Positions 41,201 to 50,832 of a DNA stretch of 64,000 nt are shown here, in pieces. The position numbers were made by a program, and so were the translations under genes. This stretch comes from Aurelia coerulea (Eukaryota > Cnidaria > Scyphozoa > Semaeostomeae > Ulmaridae). Position 1 is the stretch's first letter. The number at the start of each line of letters is the position of its first letter. The DNA is taken from assembly GCA_039566865.1 (NCBI GenBank), contig CM076959.1, forward strand, positions 10,027,501 to 10,091,500, written 5' to 3'. A model generated the notes under the pieces. That model made no database searches. It saw only the letters and a program-made list of their open reading frames with translations, and was not told the origin of the DNA.

Positions 41201-44200
41201 TATTTATTTTCTAAAATAAAACAAAATAAAAGCACAAAAAGTGTCGTTCAACGTACTTTAGTAGCTACAATTTGTATTATAAAGAGTATTGCACTCATCG
41301 TTCTTTAAAACTATAGTTCTGCAAGTTACTTCTTTTATAGCACTATATTAGTGCTGCAACAACCATTCTTTGAAACAATTCTATAGACATTAGCTTTTTC
41401 TTTAGTCTCATTTTGGCTTTACTACATAAACAAACATCGGTTAATTAAATGTTTATTTTCTCAAAAAAAACAAAATTAAAACACAAAAAGTGTCAATTAA
41501 AGTACTTTAGTAGCTACATTTTGTATTATAAAGAGTATTGCACTCATCGTTCTTTAAAACTTTAGTTCTGCAAGTTACTTCTTTTATAGCACTATATTAG
41601 TGCTGCAGCAACCATTCTTTGAAACATTACTATAGACATTAGCTTTTTCTTTAGTCTCATTTTGGCTTTACTACATAAACAAACATCGGTTAATTAAATG
41701 TTTATTTTCTCAAAAAAAAAAAAAATTAAAACACAAAAAGTGTCAATTAAAGTACTTTAGTAGCTACAATTTGTATTATAAAGAGTATTGCACTCATCGT
41801 TCTTTAAAACTTTAGTTCTGCAAGTTACTTCTTTTATAGCACTATATTAGTGCTGCAGCAACCATTCTTTGAAACATTACTATAGACATTAGTTTTTTCT
41901 TTCGCCGCAATTTATATTTAGTGCATCAACAAACATCGATTAATGAAACGTTTATTTTCCAAACGAAAACAAAATGTAGACACAAAAAGTTTCGATTAAC
42001 GTAATTTATTAGCTACAATTTCTATTAAAAAGAGTATTGGACTCATCGCTCTTTAAAACTTTAGTCCTGCCAGTTACTTCTTTTAAAGCACTATATTAGT
42101 TCTGCAGCAACCATTCTTTGAAACGTTACTATAGACATAAGCTTTTTCTTTAGGCTCATTTTGGCTTTACTGCATAAACAAATATCGATCAATAAAATGT
42201 TTATTTTCTCAAAGAAAACAAAATAAAAGCACAAAAAGTGTCCTTCAACGTACTTTAGTAGCTACAATTTGTATTATAAAGAGTATTGCACTCATCGTTC
42301 TTTAAAACTATAGTTCTGGAAGTTACCTCTTTTATAGCACTATATTAGTGCTGCAGCAACCATTCTTTGAAACATTACTATAGACATTAGCTTTTTCTTT
42401 AGTCTCATTTTGGCTTTACGACATAAACAAACATGGGTTAATTAAATGTTTATTTTCTCAAAAAAAACAAAATTAAAACACAAAAAGTGTCAATTAAAGT
42501 ACTTTAGTAGCTACAATTTGTATTATAAAGAATATTGCACTCATCCTTCTTTAAAACTTTAGTCCTGCTAGTTACTTCTTTTAAAGGACTATATTAGTAA
42601 CGCAGCAACCATTTTTTGAAACGTTACTATAGACATTAGCTTTTTCATTAGTCTCATTTGGGCTTTACTGCATCGATGAATTAAAAGTTTATTTTCTCAA
42701 AGAAAACATAATAAAAGCACAAAAAGTGTCGTTCAACGTACTTTAGTAGCTACAATTTATATTACAAAGAGTATTGCACTCATCGTTCTTTAAAACTTTA
42801 GTCCTGCCAGTGACTTCTTTTAAAGCACTATATTAGTACTGCAGCAACCATTCTTTGAAACGTTACTATAGACATTAGCTTTTTCTTTAGGCTCATTTTG
42901 GCTTTACTGCATAAACAAACATCGATTAATTAAATATTTATTTTCTAAAAGAAAACAAAATAAAAGCACAAAAAGTGTCGTTCAACGTACTTTAGTAGCT
43001 ACAATTTGTATTATAAAGAGTATTGCACTCATCGTTCTTTAAAACTATAGTTCTGCAAGTTACCTCTTTTATAGCACTATATTAGTGCTGCAGCAACCAT
43101 TCTTTGAAACATAACTATAGACATTAGCTTTTTCTTTAGTCTCATTTTGGCTTTACGACATAAACAAACATGGGTTAATTAAATGTTTATTTTCTCAAAA
43201 AAAACAAAATTAAAACACAAAAAGTGTCAATTAAAGTACTTTAGTAGCTACAATTTGTATTATAAAGAATATTGCACTCATCCTTCTTTAAAACTTTAGT
43301 TCTGCAAGTTACTTCTTTTATAGCACTATATTAGTGCTGCAGCAACCATTCTTTCAAACATTACTATAGACATTAGCTTTTTCTTTAGTCTCATTTTGGC
43401 TTTACTACATGAATAAACATCGGTTATTTAAATGTTTATTTTCTCAAAAAAAACAAAATTAAAACACAAAAAGTGTCAATTAAAGTACTTTAGTAGCTTC
43501 ATTTTGTATTATAAAGAGTATTGCACTCATCGTTCTTTAAAACTTTAGTTCTGCAAGTTACTTCTTTTATAGCACTATATTAGTGCTGCAGCAACCATTC
43601 TTTGAAACATTACTAAAGACATTAGCTTTTTCTTTAGTCTCATTTTGGCTTTACTACATAAACAAACATCGGTTAATTAAATGTTTATTTTCTCAAAAAA
43701 AACAAAATTAAAACACAAAAAGTGTAAATTAAAGTACTTTAGTAGCTACAATTTGTAATATAAAGAGTATTGCACTCATCGTTCTTTAAAACTTCAGTTC
43801 TGCAAGTTACTTCTTTTATAGCACTATATTAGTGCTGCAGCAACCATTCTTTGAAACATTACTATAGACATTAGTTTTTTCTTTCGCCTCAATTTATATT
43901 TAGTGCATCAACAAACATCGATTAATGAAACGTTTATTTTCCAAACGAAAACAAAATGTAGACACAAAAAGTTTCGATTATCGTAATTTATTAGCTACAA
44001 TTTCTATTAAAAAGAGTATTGGACTCATCGCTCTTTAAAACTTTAGTCCTGCCAGTTACTTCTTTTAAAGCACTATATTAGTTCTGCAGCAACCATTCTT
44101 TGAAACGTTACTATAGACATTAGCTTTTTCTTTAGGCTCATTTTGGCTTTACTGCATAAACAAATATCGATCAATAAAATGTTTATTTTCTCAAAGAAAA

Positions 44201-44978
44201 CAAAATAAAAGCACAAAAAGTGTCCTTCAACGTACTTTAGTAGCTAGAATTTATATTACAAAGAGTATTGCACTCATCGTTCTTTAAAACTTTAGTCCTG
44301 CCAGTTACTTCTTTTAAAGCTTAGTGCTGCAGCTGCTTAGTGCTTAGCTGCTTAAAGATTAGTGCTGCAGCAACAATTCTTTGAAATATTACTATAGACA
44401 TTAGCTTTTTTATTTAGTCTCATTTTGGCTTTACTGCATAAACAAATATCGATCAATTAAATGTTTCTTTTCTCAAAGAAAACAAACTTAAAACACAAAA
44501 AGTGTGGATTAACGTACTTAAGTAGCTACAATTTCTATTATAAAGCGTAATGCACTCATCGTTCTCTAAAACTTTAGTTCTGCAAGTTACTTCTTTTATA
44601 GCACTATATTAGTGCTGCAGCAACCATTCTTTGAAACATTACTATAGACATTAGTTTTTTCTTTCGCCTCAATTTATATTTAGTGCATCAACAAACATCG
44701 ATTAATGAAACGTTTATTTTCCAAACGAAAACAAAATGTAGACACAAAAAGTTTCGATTAACGTAATTTATTAGCTACAATTTCTATTAAAAAGAGTATT
44801 GGACTCATCGCTTTTTAAAACTTTAGTCCTGCCAGTTACTTCTTTTAAAGCACTATATTAGTTCTGCAGCAACCATTCTTTGAAACGTTACTATAGACAT
44901 TAGCTTTTTCTTTAGGCTCATTTTGGCTTTACTGCATAAACAAATATCGATCAATAAAATGTTTATTTTCTCAAAGAT
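30931..44978 (+). repeat. Segmental duplication of satellite, copy 2
   Basis: Counterpart of 1-14,287. It ends abruptly inside a monomer at TTTATTTTCTCAAAG followed by ATTAACGTAC, where copy 1 continues AAAACAAAAT. After that break, monomers of a different, locally unique type run up to the island. Apart from three-monomer indels, a rearranged patch near 42,250-42,600, one 46 bp insertion and scattered substitutions, the monomer order is conserved. The duplication is therefore a block event, not independent amplification of similar monomers. Confidence 0.85.
35818..35863 (+). other. 46 bp insertion with a non-satellite core
   Basis: Interrupts CATTCATCGT|TCTTTAAAAC in copy 2 of the 14 kb duplication. 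The matching site near 4,150 in copy 1 is intact, and the offset rises from 31,663 to 31,709 across it. The first part (AGGGCCCCTTGAAAATCAGC then ACTTGC) matches no satellite motif I can find in the window and is GC-rich. The remainder (TCATCGTTCTTTCAAATCGT) is a slightly mutated duplicate of the flank. The likely origin is filler DNA at a repaired break. Confidence 0.8.
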
Positions 44979-45917
44979 TAACGTACTTTAGTAGCTAAAA
45001 TTTGTATTATAAAGAGTATTGCACTCATCGTTCTTTAAAACATTAGTTCTGCAAGTTACTTCTTTAATTGCACTATATTGGTGCTGCAGCAACCATTCTT
45101 TGAAACATAACTATAGACAATAGATTTTTCTTTAGTCCCTTTTTAGCTTTACTGCATCGATTAATTATAAGTTTATTTTCTCAAAGAAAACAAAATAAAA
45201 GCACAAAAAGTGTTGATTAACGTACTTTAGTTGCTACAATTTGTATTATAAAGATTATTGCACTCATCGTTCTTTAAAACTTTAGATCTGCAAGTTACTT
45301 CTTTTATAGCACTATATTAGTGCTGCAGCAACCATTCTTTGAAACATTACTATAGACATTAGCTTTTTTCTTTAGTCTCATTTTGGTTTAACTGCATAAA
45401 CAAACATCGATTATTAAATGTTTCTTTTCTCGAAGAAAACATAATTAAAACACAAATAGTGTCGATTAACGTACTTTATTAGCTACAATTTCTATTACAA
45501 AGAGTATTGCACTCATTGTTCTTTAAAACTTTTGTCCTGCCAGTTACATCTTTTAAAGCACTATATTAGTACTGCAGCATCCATTCTTTGAAACGTTACT
45601 ATAGACATTAGCTTTTTCTTTAGTCTCAATTTATATTTAGTGCATCAACAAACATCATCAATTAATTAAAAATTTATCTTATCAAAGAAAACAAAAGAAA
45701 AGCACAAAAAGTGTGGATTAACGTACTTTAGTAGCTAAAATTTGTATTATAAAGAGTATTGCACTCATCGTTCTTTAAAACATTAGTTCTGCAAGTTACT
45801 TCTTTAATTGCACTACATTGGTGCTGCAGCAACCATTCTTTGAAACATAACTATAGACAATAGATTTTTCTTTAGTCCCTTTTTAGCTTTACTGCATCGA
45901 TTAATTAAAAGTTTATT
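44979..45917 (+). repeat. Locally unique monomers flanking the island, with a 740 bp trimer repeat
   Basis: Positions 44,981 and 45,721 begin the same stretch (ACGTACTTTAGTAGCTAAAA and onward) at an offset of 740 bp, three short monomers. Shared private variants include AAAACATTAGTTC, TTCTTTAATTGCAC, TTGGTGCTGCAG and ACAATAGATTTTTC. The second copy is cut at 45,917 by the island and resumes at 50,833, where the sequence (AGTGTTGATTAACG, TTGCTACAATTTG) matches the unit at about 45,178-45,250. The trimer duplication therefore predates the insertion. Confidence 0.8.
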
Positions 45918-46259
45918 AACGCCAGCGGTTCCTGCACTATCAAGTAGATTATCAAGACAGATTAACTATGAATAAGAGACGCTGAGTGGCAGTATTTGGG
46001 TCGTATCGACTAATTAACTTTAAATACAACAATGAAGGAAACGCAATTCCTTTTCATTAATTTGAATGCTACAAATAACTTCATTGTTCTGAAAATGGTT
46101 GACTTTCAATGAGTGGTATTTTTAGAGTCATGTTTGGTAATTCACAGTTTGAACTCTGGACTTGAAGATGAAATGGTTGATAAGATGGGGCTTTTGTTGT
46201 TTTCAACCTCTGAATTGTTACTATTAATCTGCCACCATCTTGTATGGTGGCCTTACCGC
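45915..46259 (+). repeat. Left module of island element, copy 1 (345 bp)
   Basis: Repeated at 48,413-48,757 (offset 2,498) with one difference noticed by eye (CTAATTAAC against CTAATCAAC). It begins ATTAACGCCAGCGG and ends with a strong hairpin, GCCACCAT-CTTGT-ATGGTGGC, at 46,231-46,251, just before the copies diverge (CCTTACCGC|TAC against CCTTACCGC|CAA). A second, weaker inverted repeat, AAGGAA-ACGCAA-TTCCTT, lies at about 46,035-46,052. No coding frame with an ATG of meaningful length is seen. Confidence 0.9.
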
Positions 46260-46560
46260 TACTTCTTGACACTTTCACATACTGCTTTGACAAGACATAC
46301 ACTGCGGTTGGCTTACTGACGCCCCAGACACTGGACTTTGTTTGGTAGTGATTATTGTAGAACTTCACCTCCTTTTGACTTTATGATTTGCTGGTCAGGT
46401 AATTTATTTCTTCAATGGATAGCACAGCAACAAGATTGGCGATTCTCCTAAAAGGAACTACCAACCCAGTAACGTTTTAATCTACGACATAACCCACCAT
46501 AATATACGATATTTTAAATCCTATAACGACTTTCAACGATTTTTTCGATCGCTGTCTCTT
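46260..46560. other. Unique segment of E1, no gene recognised
   Basis: About 300 bp between the left module and the minisatellite with no counterpart elsewhere in the window. It is of mixed composition, with no repeats, no convincing promoter or polymerase III boxes and no ATG-started frame of note. A 95-codon open stretch on the minus strand (46,368-46,081) crosses the boundary with the left module, starts at GTG and resembles nothing I know. I regard it as chance. Confidence 0.6.
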
Positions 46561-47940
46561 TTCGGACAGCCTTCCCCGCTTGGGGATACTTTGGAGGCTT
46601 CTCCAGATATTTATAAATACACCATACATCTCCACATATTGTTTTTGATTTTTCGTTTTTGGACGCGCCTCGCCGCTTCGCCGCTTGAGGATTTTTTTTT
46701 TTTTTTTTTTTTTATTTTTAGGAGGCTTCTCCTGTTATTTATAATACACCATGTATATCAACATATCAACTTTCAATCACTTTTTGTTTTTGTTTTTTGT
46801 TTTTGGACGCGCTTCGCCACTTGTGGATTTTATTTATTTATAAATACACCATGTATATCAACATATCAACTTTCAATCACTTTTTGTTTTTGTTTTTTGT
46901 TTTTGGACGCGCTTCGCCGCTTGGGGATTTCATTTATTTATAAATACACCATGTATATCAACATATCAACTTTCAATCACTTTTTGTTTTGTTTTTGGAC
47001 GTGCTTCGCCGCTTGGGGATTTTATTTTATTTATAAATACACCATGTATATCAACATATCAACTTTCAATCACTTTTTGTTTTGTTTTTGTTTTTGGACG
47101 CGCTTCGCCGCTTGGGGATTTTATCTATTTATAAATACACCATGTATATCAACTTTCAATCACTTTTTGTTTTGTTTTTGTTTTTGGACGCGCTTTGCCG
47201 CTTGGGGATTTCATTTTATTTATAAATACACCATGTATATCAACATGTCAACTTTCAATCACTTTTTGTTTTGTTTTTTGTTGTTGGACGCGCTTCGCCG
47301 CTTGGGGATTTTATTTATTTATAAATACACCATGTATATCAACATATCAACTTTCAATCACTTTTTGTTTTGTTTTTTGTTTTTGGACGCGCTTCGCCAC
47401 TTGGGGATTTTATTTTATTTATAAATACACCATGTATCTCAACATATCAACTTTCAATCACTTTTTGTTTTTGATTTTTGGACGCGCTTCGCCGCTTGGG
47501 GATTTTTTGGAGGCTTCTCCTTTTATTTGTAAATATATCATGTATAACCATATAACAACTTTTCATCACTATTTTGAGGGCTTCCTCTTTTGGGTGTGCT
47601 TCCCCACTTGGGGATTTCTGGAGGCTTCCCCAGTAATTTATAATACACCATATAATCACATAAAAACTTTCCATCACTTTTTTGAGGGCTTCCTCTTTTT
47701 GGACGCGCTTTGCCGCTGGGGGGGGGGTTTATGGAGGCTTCTCCACTTATTCATAAATACACATAAATACACCATATATACTCACATAAAAAACTTTCAC
47801 ATACTCTTTTTCGGACACGCTTTGCTGCTGGGGGATTTTTAGGAGGCTTTTCTGGTAATTTCTAACTACACTATGTATACTCACAAGAATCTTTAAATAC
47901 TTTTTTTCTTTTTTTTTTTGAGAGCCTTCTTGCTTTTGGA
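46561..47940 (+). repeat. Minisatellite core of E1 (about 90-112 bp units)
   Basis: Units are marked by GGACGCGCTTCGCCGC and TTGGGGATTTTATTTA, then ATAAATACACCATGTATATC, AACTTTCAATCACTTTTTG and a variable run of TG/T-rich spacer. GGAC occurs at 46,661, 46,805, 46,905, 46,997, 47,096, 47,186, 47,286, 47,385, 47,480, 47,701 and 47,813, so the core period is 90-100 bp. Outer units are degenerate, about 112 bp, and carry GGAGGCTTCTCC. Length differences arise mostly from the T/G spacer and a missing ACATATC segment. Simple tracts include a 22 bp T run at 46,692-46,713 and a 10 bp G run at 47,718-47,727. Confidence 0.9.
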
Positions 47941-48249
47941 AAGTGGCCTGGTTGAGAATATCTAGGAGGGGATATACAAAGTAACCAAAACTTACTGACG
48001 AGGCTTTGGTACAAAATCCGACTCATTTCGCCACAAATGGGGCCCATTTCCTATATGTTGACGTTTGTAATTGTTAAGGATAAGTGAACTGAAGGGTAAT
48101 TGTACAATTACAACTAACTGCGATACGACCATGTATGGGGCAGCAACTAACCTTCCAGACTTGCTGAAAAGGCCAGATGCTGCCCAATGGTTTACTACCT
48201 ACAATTTAAACAAAAATAAAAATAATAAAAAGGGGTGGGTGGGATAGGG
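47941..48249. other. Spacer of E1 between minisatellite and right module
   Basis: About 310 bp without a recognisable gene. It contains an 8 bp inverted repeat, GGGCAGCA (48,138-48,145) and TGCTGCCC (48,178-48,185), separated by 32 bp, and an A-rich to G-rich stretch (AAAATAATAAAAAGGGG, TGGGTGGGATAGGG) at about 48,215-48,249, just before the shared right module. Nothing else stands out. Confidence 0.6.
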
Positions 48250-48415
48250 TTGACAAGATGATATCCATTCTGTGTGGAAAATATCACTTCACTTTCACTG
48301 CTATAACAAACATGTGGAGCACGCCCTAAAGGTGTAGAGGACTGGGAGCTAATGGGAGGCATTCGTGCGTCACCTTGTCGTTAAAATACATTTACGCGAG
48401 CGTAAATGTTTCATT
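48250..48415 (+). repeat. Right module of island element, copy 1 (166 bp)
   Basis: Begins TTGACAAGATGATATCC and ends GTAAATGTTTCATT; repeated at 50,667-50,832 (offset 2,417) with no difference noticed. It contains TGTGTGGAAAATATCAC, AACATGTGGAGCACGCCC, the subterminal inverted-repeat partner ACCTTGTCGTTAA and the terminal palindrome. In the Helentron family this region is the transposition terminator; the role here is inferred. Confidence 0.9.
48388..48409 (+). other. Terminal palindrome (10 bp stem) of E1
   Basis: ACATTTACGC-GA-GCGTAAATGT is a perfect 10 bp inverted repeat with a 2 nt centre, 6 bp from the element end TTCATT. A short hairpin just inside the 3' terminus is characteristic of rolling-circle elements of the Helitron/Helentron group. 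The left end ATTAACGCCAGCGG loosely resembles half of this palindrome. Confidence 0.85.
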
Positions 48416-48757
48416 AACGCCAGCGGTTCCTGCACTATCAAGTAGATTATCAAGACAGATTAACTATGAATAAGAGACGCTGAGTGGCAGTATTTGGGTC
48501 GTATCGACTAATCAACTTTAAATACAACAATGAAGGAAACGCAATTCCTTTTCATTAATTTGAATGCTACAAATAACTTCATTGTTCTGAAAATGGTTGA
48601 CTTTCAATGAGTGGTATTTTTAGAGTCATGTTTGGTAATTCACAGTTTGAACTCTGGACTTGAAGATGAAATGGTTGATAAGATGGGGCTTTTGTTGTTT
48701 TCAACCTCTGAATTGTTACTATTAATCTGCCACCATCTTGTATGGTGGCCTTACCGC
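48413..48757 (+). repeat. Left module of island element, copy 2 (345 bp)
   Basis: Near-identical to 45,915-46,259. It follows directly after the right module of E1, so the order in the island is left-core1-right-left-core2-right. The 8 bp-stem hairpin recurs at 48,729-48,749. The near-identity of this module, against totally different cores, is the main evidence that E1 and E2 are separate members of one element family. Confidence 0.9.
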
Positions 48758-49481
48758 CAAGATACGCCCAAAACTACCACCCTGCGCTGCTTAGATTAAC
48801 AAGAGAGTTAGGGTAGCCCAGGATATCTCCCTTGCAGACCCTGTACGTGTAGCTATTTACATACATATTTGCAGCCTGTTGTAACGATGAAACTTTGAAC
48901 TGTGTATTTTGTGAGGGGTTTTTGTTGTTGTTACAAAATTTTTGATAAGGGGGGGGGTGGGCATGGTTAAACCAGGATTATTAACCTGCAATAAATCTGG
49001 TTAAGCCTGGAAGGAAAATGGTTAGATATGACAAAAAAAAAAAAGGGGGGGGGGCAGGAATTTGTAAGCCTCTCAGTGGCAAAATTGAAAAGCAACCGGA
49101 AGAGAATGACATAAGCTGAGCTTGGATATGGTTACGGGCATGCCTTTACAACAAATAGATTCAAGTTGGGCACCCTCATTTTTGGGAGTGCTTTAATGTG
49201 CTTAATTAATTTGCTGTTTACTTTCTCATAGGGTCTAAGCTTCGTAATTCTATTACTGGTAACCTTGTTATAATACAATATAAATGGGAGTGGTGGCGCT
49301 TGTTCATTTGAGTACAAGGGCTTTGGAGGGTGGTGAACGAGCCTTATTCATTCTTGAGCAAAGTAGTGATTTTTATTCTGACACTTAACTTAATTTTACT
49401 GCATAGGGCCAAAACCTATTACAGATGTTGAACCATGGCTAGCATGTACCTTGTTACTCATACATACTTTAAATTCTAATT
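48758..49481. other. Unique segment of E2, no gene recognised
   Basis: About 720 bp between the left module and the 117 bp minisatellite, with no counterpart in E1. Simple tracts are a 9 bp G run at 48,949-48,957 and A12 directly followed by G10 at 49,033-49,054. A diffuse inverted pair, AAACCAGG and ATCTGGTTAAG, lies near 48,967-49,005. The longest minus-strand frame (49,317-49,132, 61 codons) starts at TTG and looks like chance. This could be captured host sequence; I cannot identify it. Confidence 0.55.
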
Positions 49482-50111
49482 CTGTGTTGATGCCAGCACA
49501 GGGACCTTAGCATACTATCCGCCCTTTGATTTCTTTACCATCAAGGGACTTTTACATAATATACCTTGTTTCTAACATACGTAGCAACTACCTAATTACT
49601 AATTCTGTGCTGATGCCAGCCCAGGGACCTTAGCATACTATCTGCCCTTTGACTTCTTTACCAACAAGGGACTTTTACATAATATGCATTGTTTCTAATA
49701 TACGTACTTAATTACTAATTCTGTGCTGATGCCAGCACAGGGACCTTAGCATACAATCTGCCCTTTGACTTCTTTACCATCAAGGGACTTTTACATAATA
49801 TACCTCGTTTCTAATATACGTACTTAATTACTAACTCTGTGCTGATGCCAGCCCAGGGACCTTAACATACTATCTGCCCGTTGACTGATTTACCATCAAG
49901 GGACTTTTACCTAATATACCTTGTTTCTAATATACGTACTTAATTACTGAACTCTGTGCTGATGCCAGCCCAGGGACCTTAACATACTATCTGCCCTCTG
50001 ACAGCATACCATCAAGGGACTTTTACATACGATGTGCCCTTTGTCTGCTTAAACGCAAGCACAGGGACTTTTACATACTGACTGCTGCCCTTTGACTGCC
50101 TGTGCAATCAT
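49482..50111 (+). repeat. Minisatellite core of E2 (about 117 bp units)
   Basis: Unit starts marked by CTGTGCTGATGCCAGC are at 49,482 (as CTGTGTTGATGCC), 49,605, 49,721, 49,837 and 49,954, giving spacings of 123, 116, 116 and 117 bp. Each unit continues CAGGGACCTTAGCATACTAT, TGCCCTTTGACTTC, ACCATCAAGGGACTTTTAC, TTGTTTCTAATATACGTAC and TTAATTACTAA. After about 50,030 the units collapse into shorter, degenerate pieces (GCACAGGGACTTTTACATAC, TGCCCTTTGACTGCC). The repeat is unrelated in sequence to the E1 core but occupies the same place in the element. Confidence 0.9.
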
Positions 50112-50666
50112 GCGGATGGGCCTTGGCACACGGACTGCCTGATAAGGGGCAGGTTGTCAGCTTTTTCTTGCTAGATTAGAGGTCCTAGCTCCAGCTGCAC
50201 AAACTGAAAACATTACAGGGGATGCCCTTTGGCTGCCTTTCAATTTCATCACAACATGTATGTTTGTAATAATCTTTAATACACAATAACTTCTCCACCT
50301 ATTCAAGATGGCAGCTTTGTTTGGAACACTTGATTTGTGTCTTGACATTGAAGGATTCTGTTCGTCAACGACTTGCATGGAATACCCATGACTATTCATT
50401 GGGCTTCCTTTACAGAGTATCAGATAAGTGTTAGCTGAATTCAAGCAACAAACCTTCCTTCCAGCGCAATGAATCCATAAGCCAAACCTTTTAACCTTCG
50501 ATCTTGTCTTGTTTCATTGTCACATTTCATTTAGGCCTTCTTCTTTCAACTGAATTTATCAGACGATATATTGATTGAATTTCACAATGATTGAAGTTCT
50601 ACTGATGTAAGTTGGCCTGCCATTTTGTAAGTTGGTTTATACTTCATAGTCCGCTATGGTTTGATA
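50112..50666. other. Spacer of E2 between minisatellite and right module
   Basis: About 555 bp of mixed, moderately AT-rich sequence with no repeat counterpart in the window. A 95-codon minus-strand open stretch (50,444-50,157) starts at TTG, has no ATG near its start and no family motif that I recognise. There is no tRNA-like or polymerase III promoter structure. I see no gene. Confidence 0.55.
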
Positions 50667-50832
50667 TTGACAAGATGATATCCATTCTGTGTGGAAAATA
50701 TCACTTCACTTTCACTGCTATAACAAACATGTGGAGCACGCCCTAAAGGTGTAGAGGACTGGGAGCTAATGGGAGGCATTCGTGCGTCACCTTGTCGTTA
50801 AAATACATTTACGCGAGCGTAAATGTTTCATT
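50667..50832 (+). repeat. Right module of island element, copy 2 (166 bp)
   Basis: Matches 48,250-48,415 throughout. It forms the right border of the island: its last bases TTTCATT pass straight into satellite TTCTCAAAGAAAAC. The inverted-repeat partner of the left end is at 50,789-50,801 and the palindrome at 50,805-50,826. Confidence 0.9.
50805..50826 (+). other. Terminal palindrome (10 bp stem) of E2
   Basis: Identical to the E1 palindrome, 2,417 bp downstream, and again followed by TTCATT. It sits at the island/satellite border, fixing the element orientation with its 3' end to the right. Confidence 0.85.

Larger units (their letters stand above)
1..45917 (+). repeat. Satellite DNA array, left arm (about 249 bp monomer)
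   Basis: Head-to-tail monomers can be phased on the motif TGCAGCAACCATTCTT. Successive starts at 241, 490, 739, 988 and 1,227 give lengths of 249, 249, 249 and 239 bp. Other near-invariant landmarks in each unit are ATTACTATAGACATTAG, CTTTTTCTTTAGTCTCATTT, CATCGATTAATTAAATG, AGAAAACAAAATAAAA, GTAGCTACAATTT, TTGCACTCATCG and GTTACTTCTTTTA. Most units carry a PstI-type CTGCAG, an ATCGAT and often a TTAATTAA. The sequence is strongly AT-rich and all units point the same way. I see no gene in this stretch. It is probably constitutive heterochromatin, pericentromeric or subtelomeric; that placement is inference. Confidence 0.97.
45918..48415 (+). mobile_element. Helentron-like (HINE-type) non-autonomous element E1
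   Basis: A 2,498 bp element made of a left module (345 bp, shared with E2), a unique segment, an approximately 95 bp minisatellite core, a spacer and a right module (166 bp, shared with E2) ending in a hairpin. The left end TTAACGCCAGCGGT (45,916-45,929) has an imperfect inverted partner, ACCTTGTCGTTAA, at 48,372-48,384, just inside the 3' palindrome. Asymmetric terminal inverted repeats plus a 3' stem-loop plus a tandem-repeat core is the known plan of Helentron-derived non-autonomous elements; membership is inferred from architecture only. No Rep/helicase coding is present, so any movement would need a helper elsewhere. A canonical Helitron CTRR end is absent. Confidence 0.62.
48416..50832 (+). 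mobile_element. Helentron-like (HINE-type) non-autonomous element E2
   Basis: A 2,417 bp element abutting E1 head to tail, with only ATT shared at the junction. It has the same left module, a different core with an approximately 117 bp minisatellite, and the same right module and palindrome. Its right end joins the satellite at TTTCATT|TTCTC. Fusing the left satellite flank GTTTATT to TTCTCAAAG recreates the uninterrupted monomer sequence seen at 45,171-45,186, so the pair entered as a clean insertion with at most an ATT ambiguity. Identical ends on unlike cores suggest family members that landed in tandem or recombined at their ends. Confidence 0.6.

Noticed and set aside
46081..46368. 95-codon minus-strand frame across the left module boundary of E1
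   Set aside because: It starts at GTG and crosses from a shared module into unique sequence. The E2 copy of the same module does not keep it, and no family motif is recognised.
46591..47842. Long open frames of 277 and 215 codons over the E1 minisatellite
   Set aside because: They start at TTG, consist of Phe/Leu-rich low-complexity repeats from T-rich DNA, and the unit length is not a multiple of three, so the same repeat is read in different frames. This is stop-poor simple sequence, not a protein.
50157..50444. 95-codon minus-strand frame in the E2 spacer
   Set aside because: TTG start, no recognisable domain, no repeat of it elsewhere; length compatible with chance.
45918..50832. LTR retrotransposon or composite transposon explanation for the repeated modules
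   Set aside because: The repeated modules occur as left-right-left-right, not as two terminal copies around one interior. There are no TG...CA ends, no primer-binding site or polypurine tract, and no gag/pol or transposase coding.
45918..50832. tRNA-, 5S- or 7SL-derived SINE in the island
   Set aside because: No A/B box pair (no GGTTCGANTCC-like motif), no terminal A tail at the island borders, and no target-site duplication longer than the ATT ambiguity.
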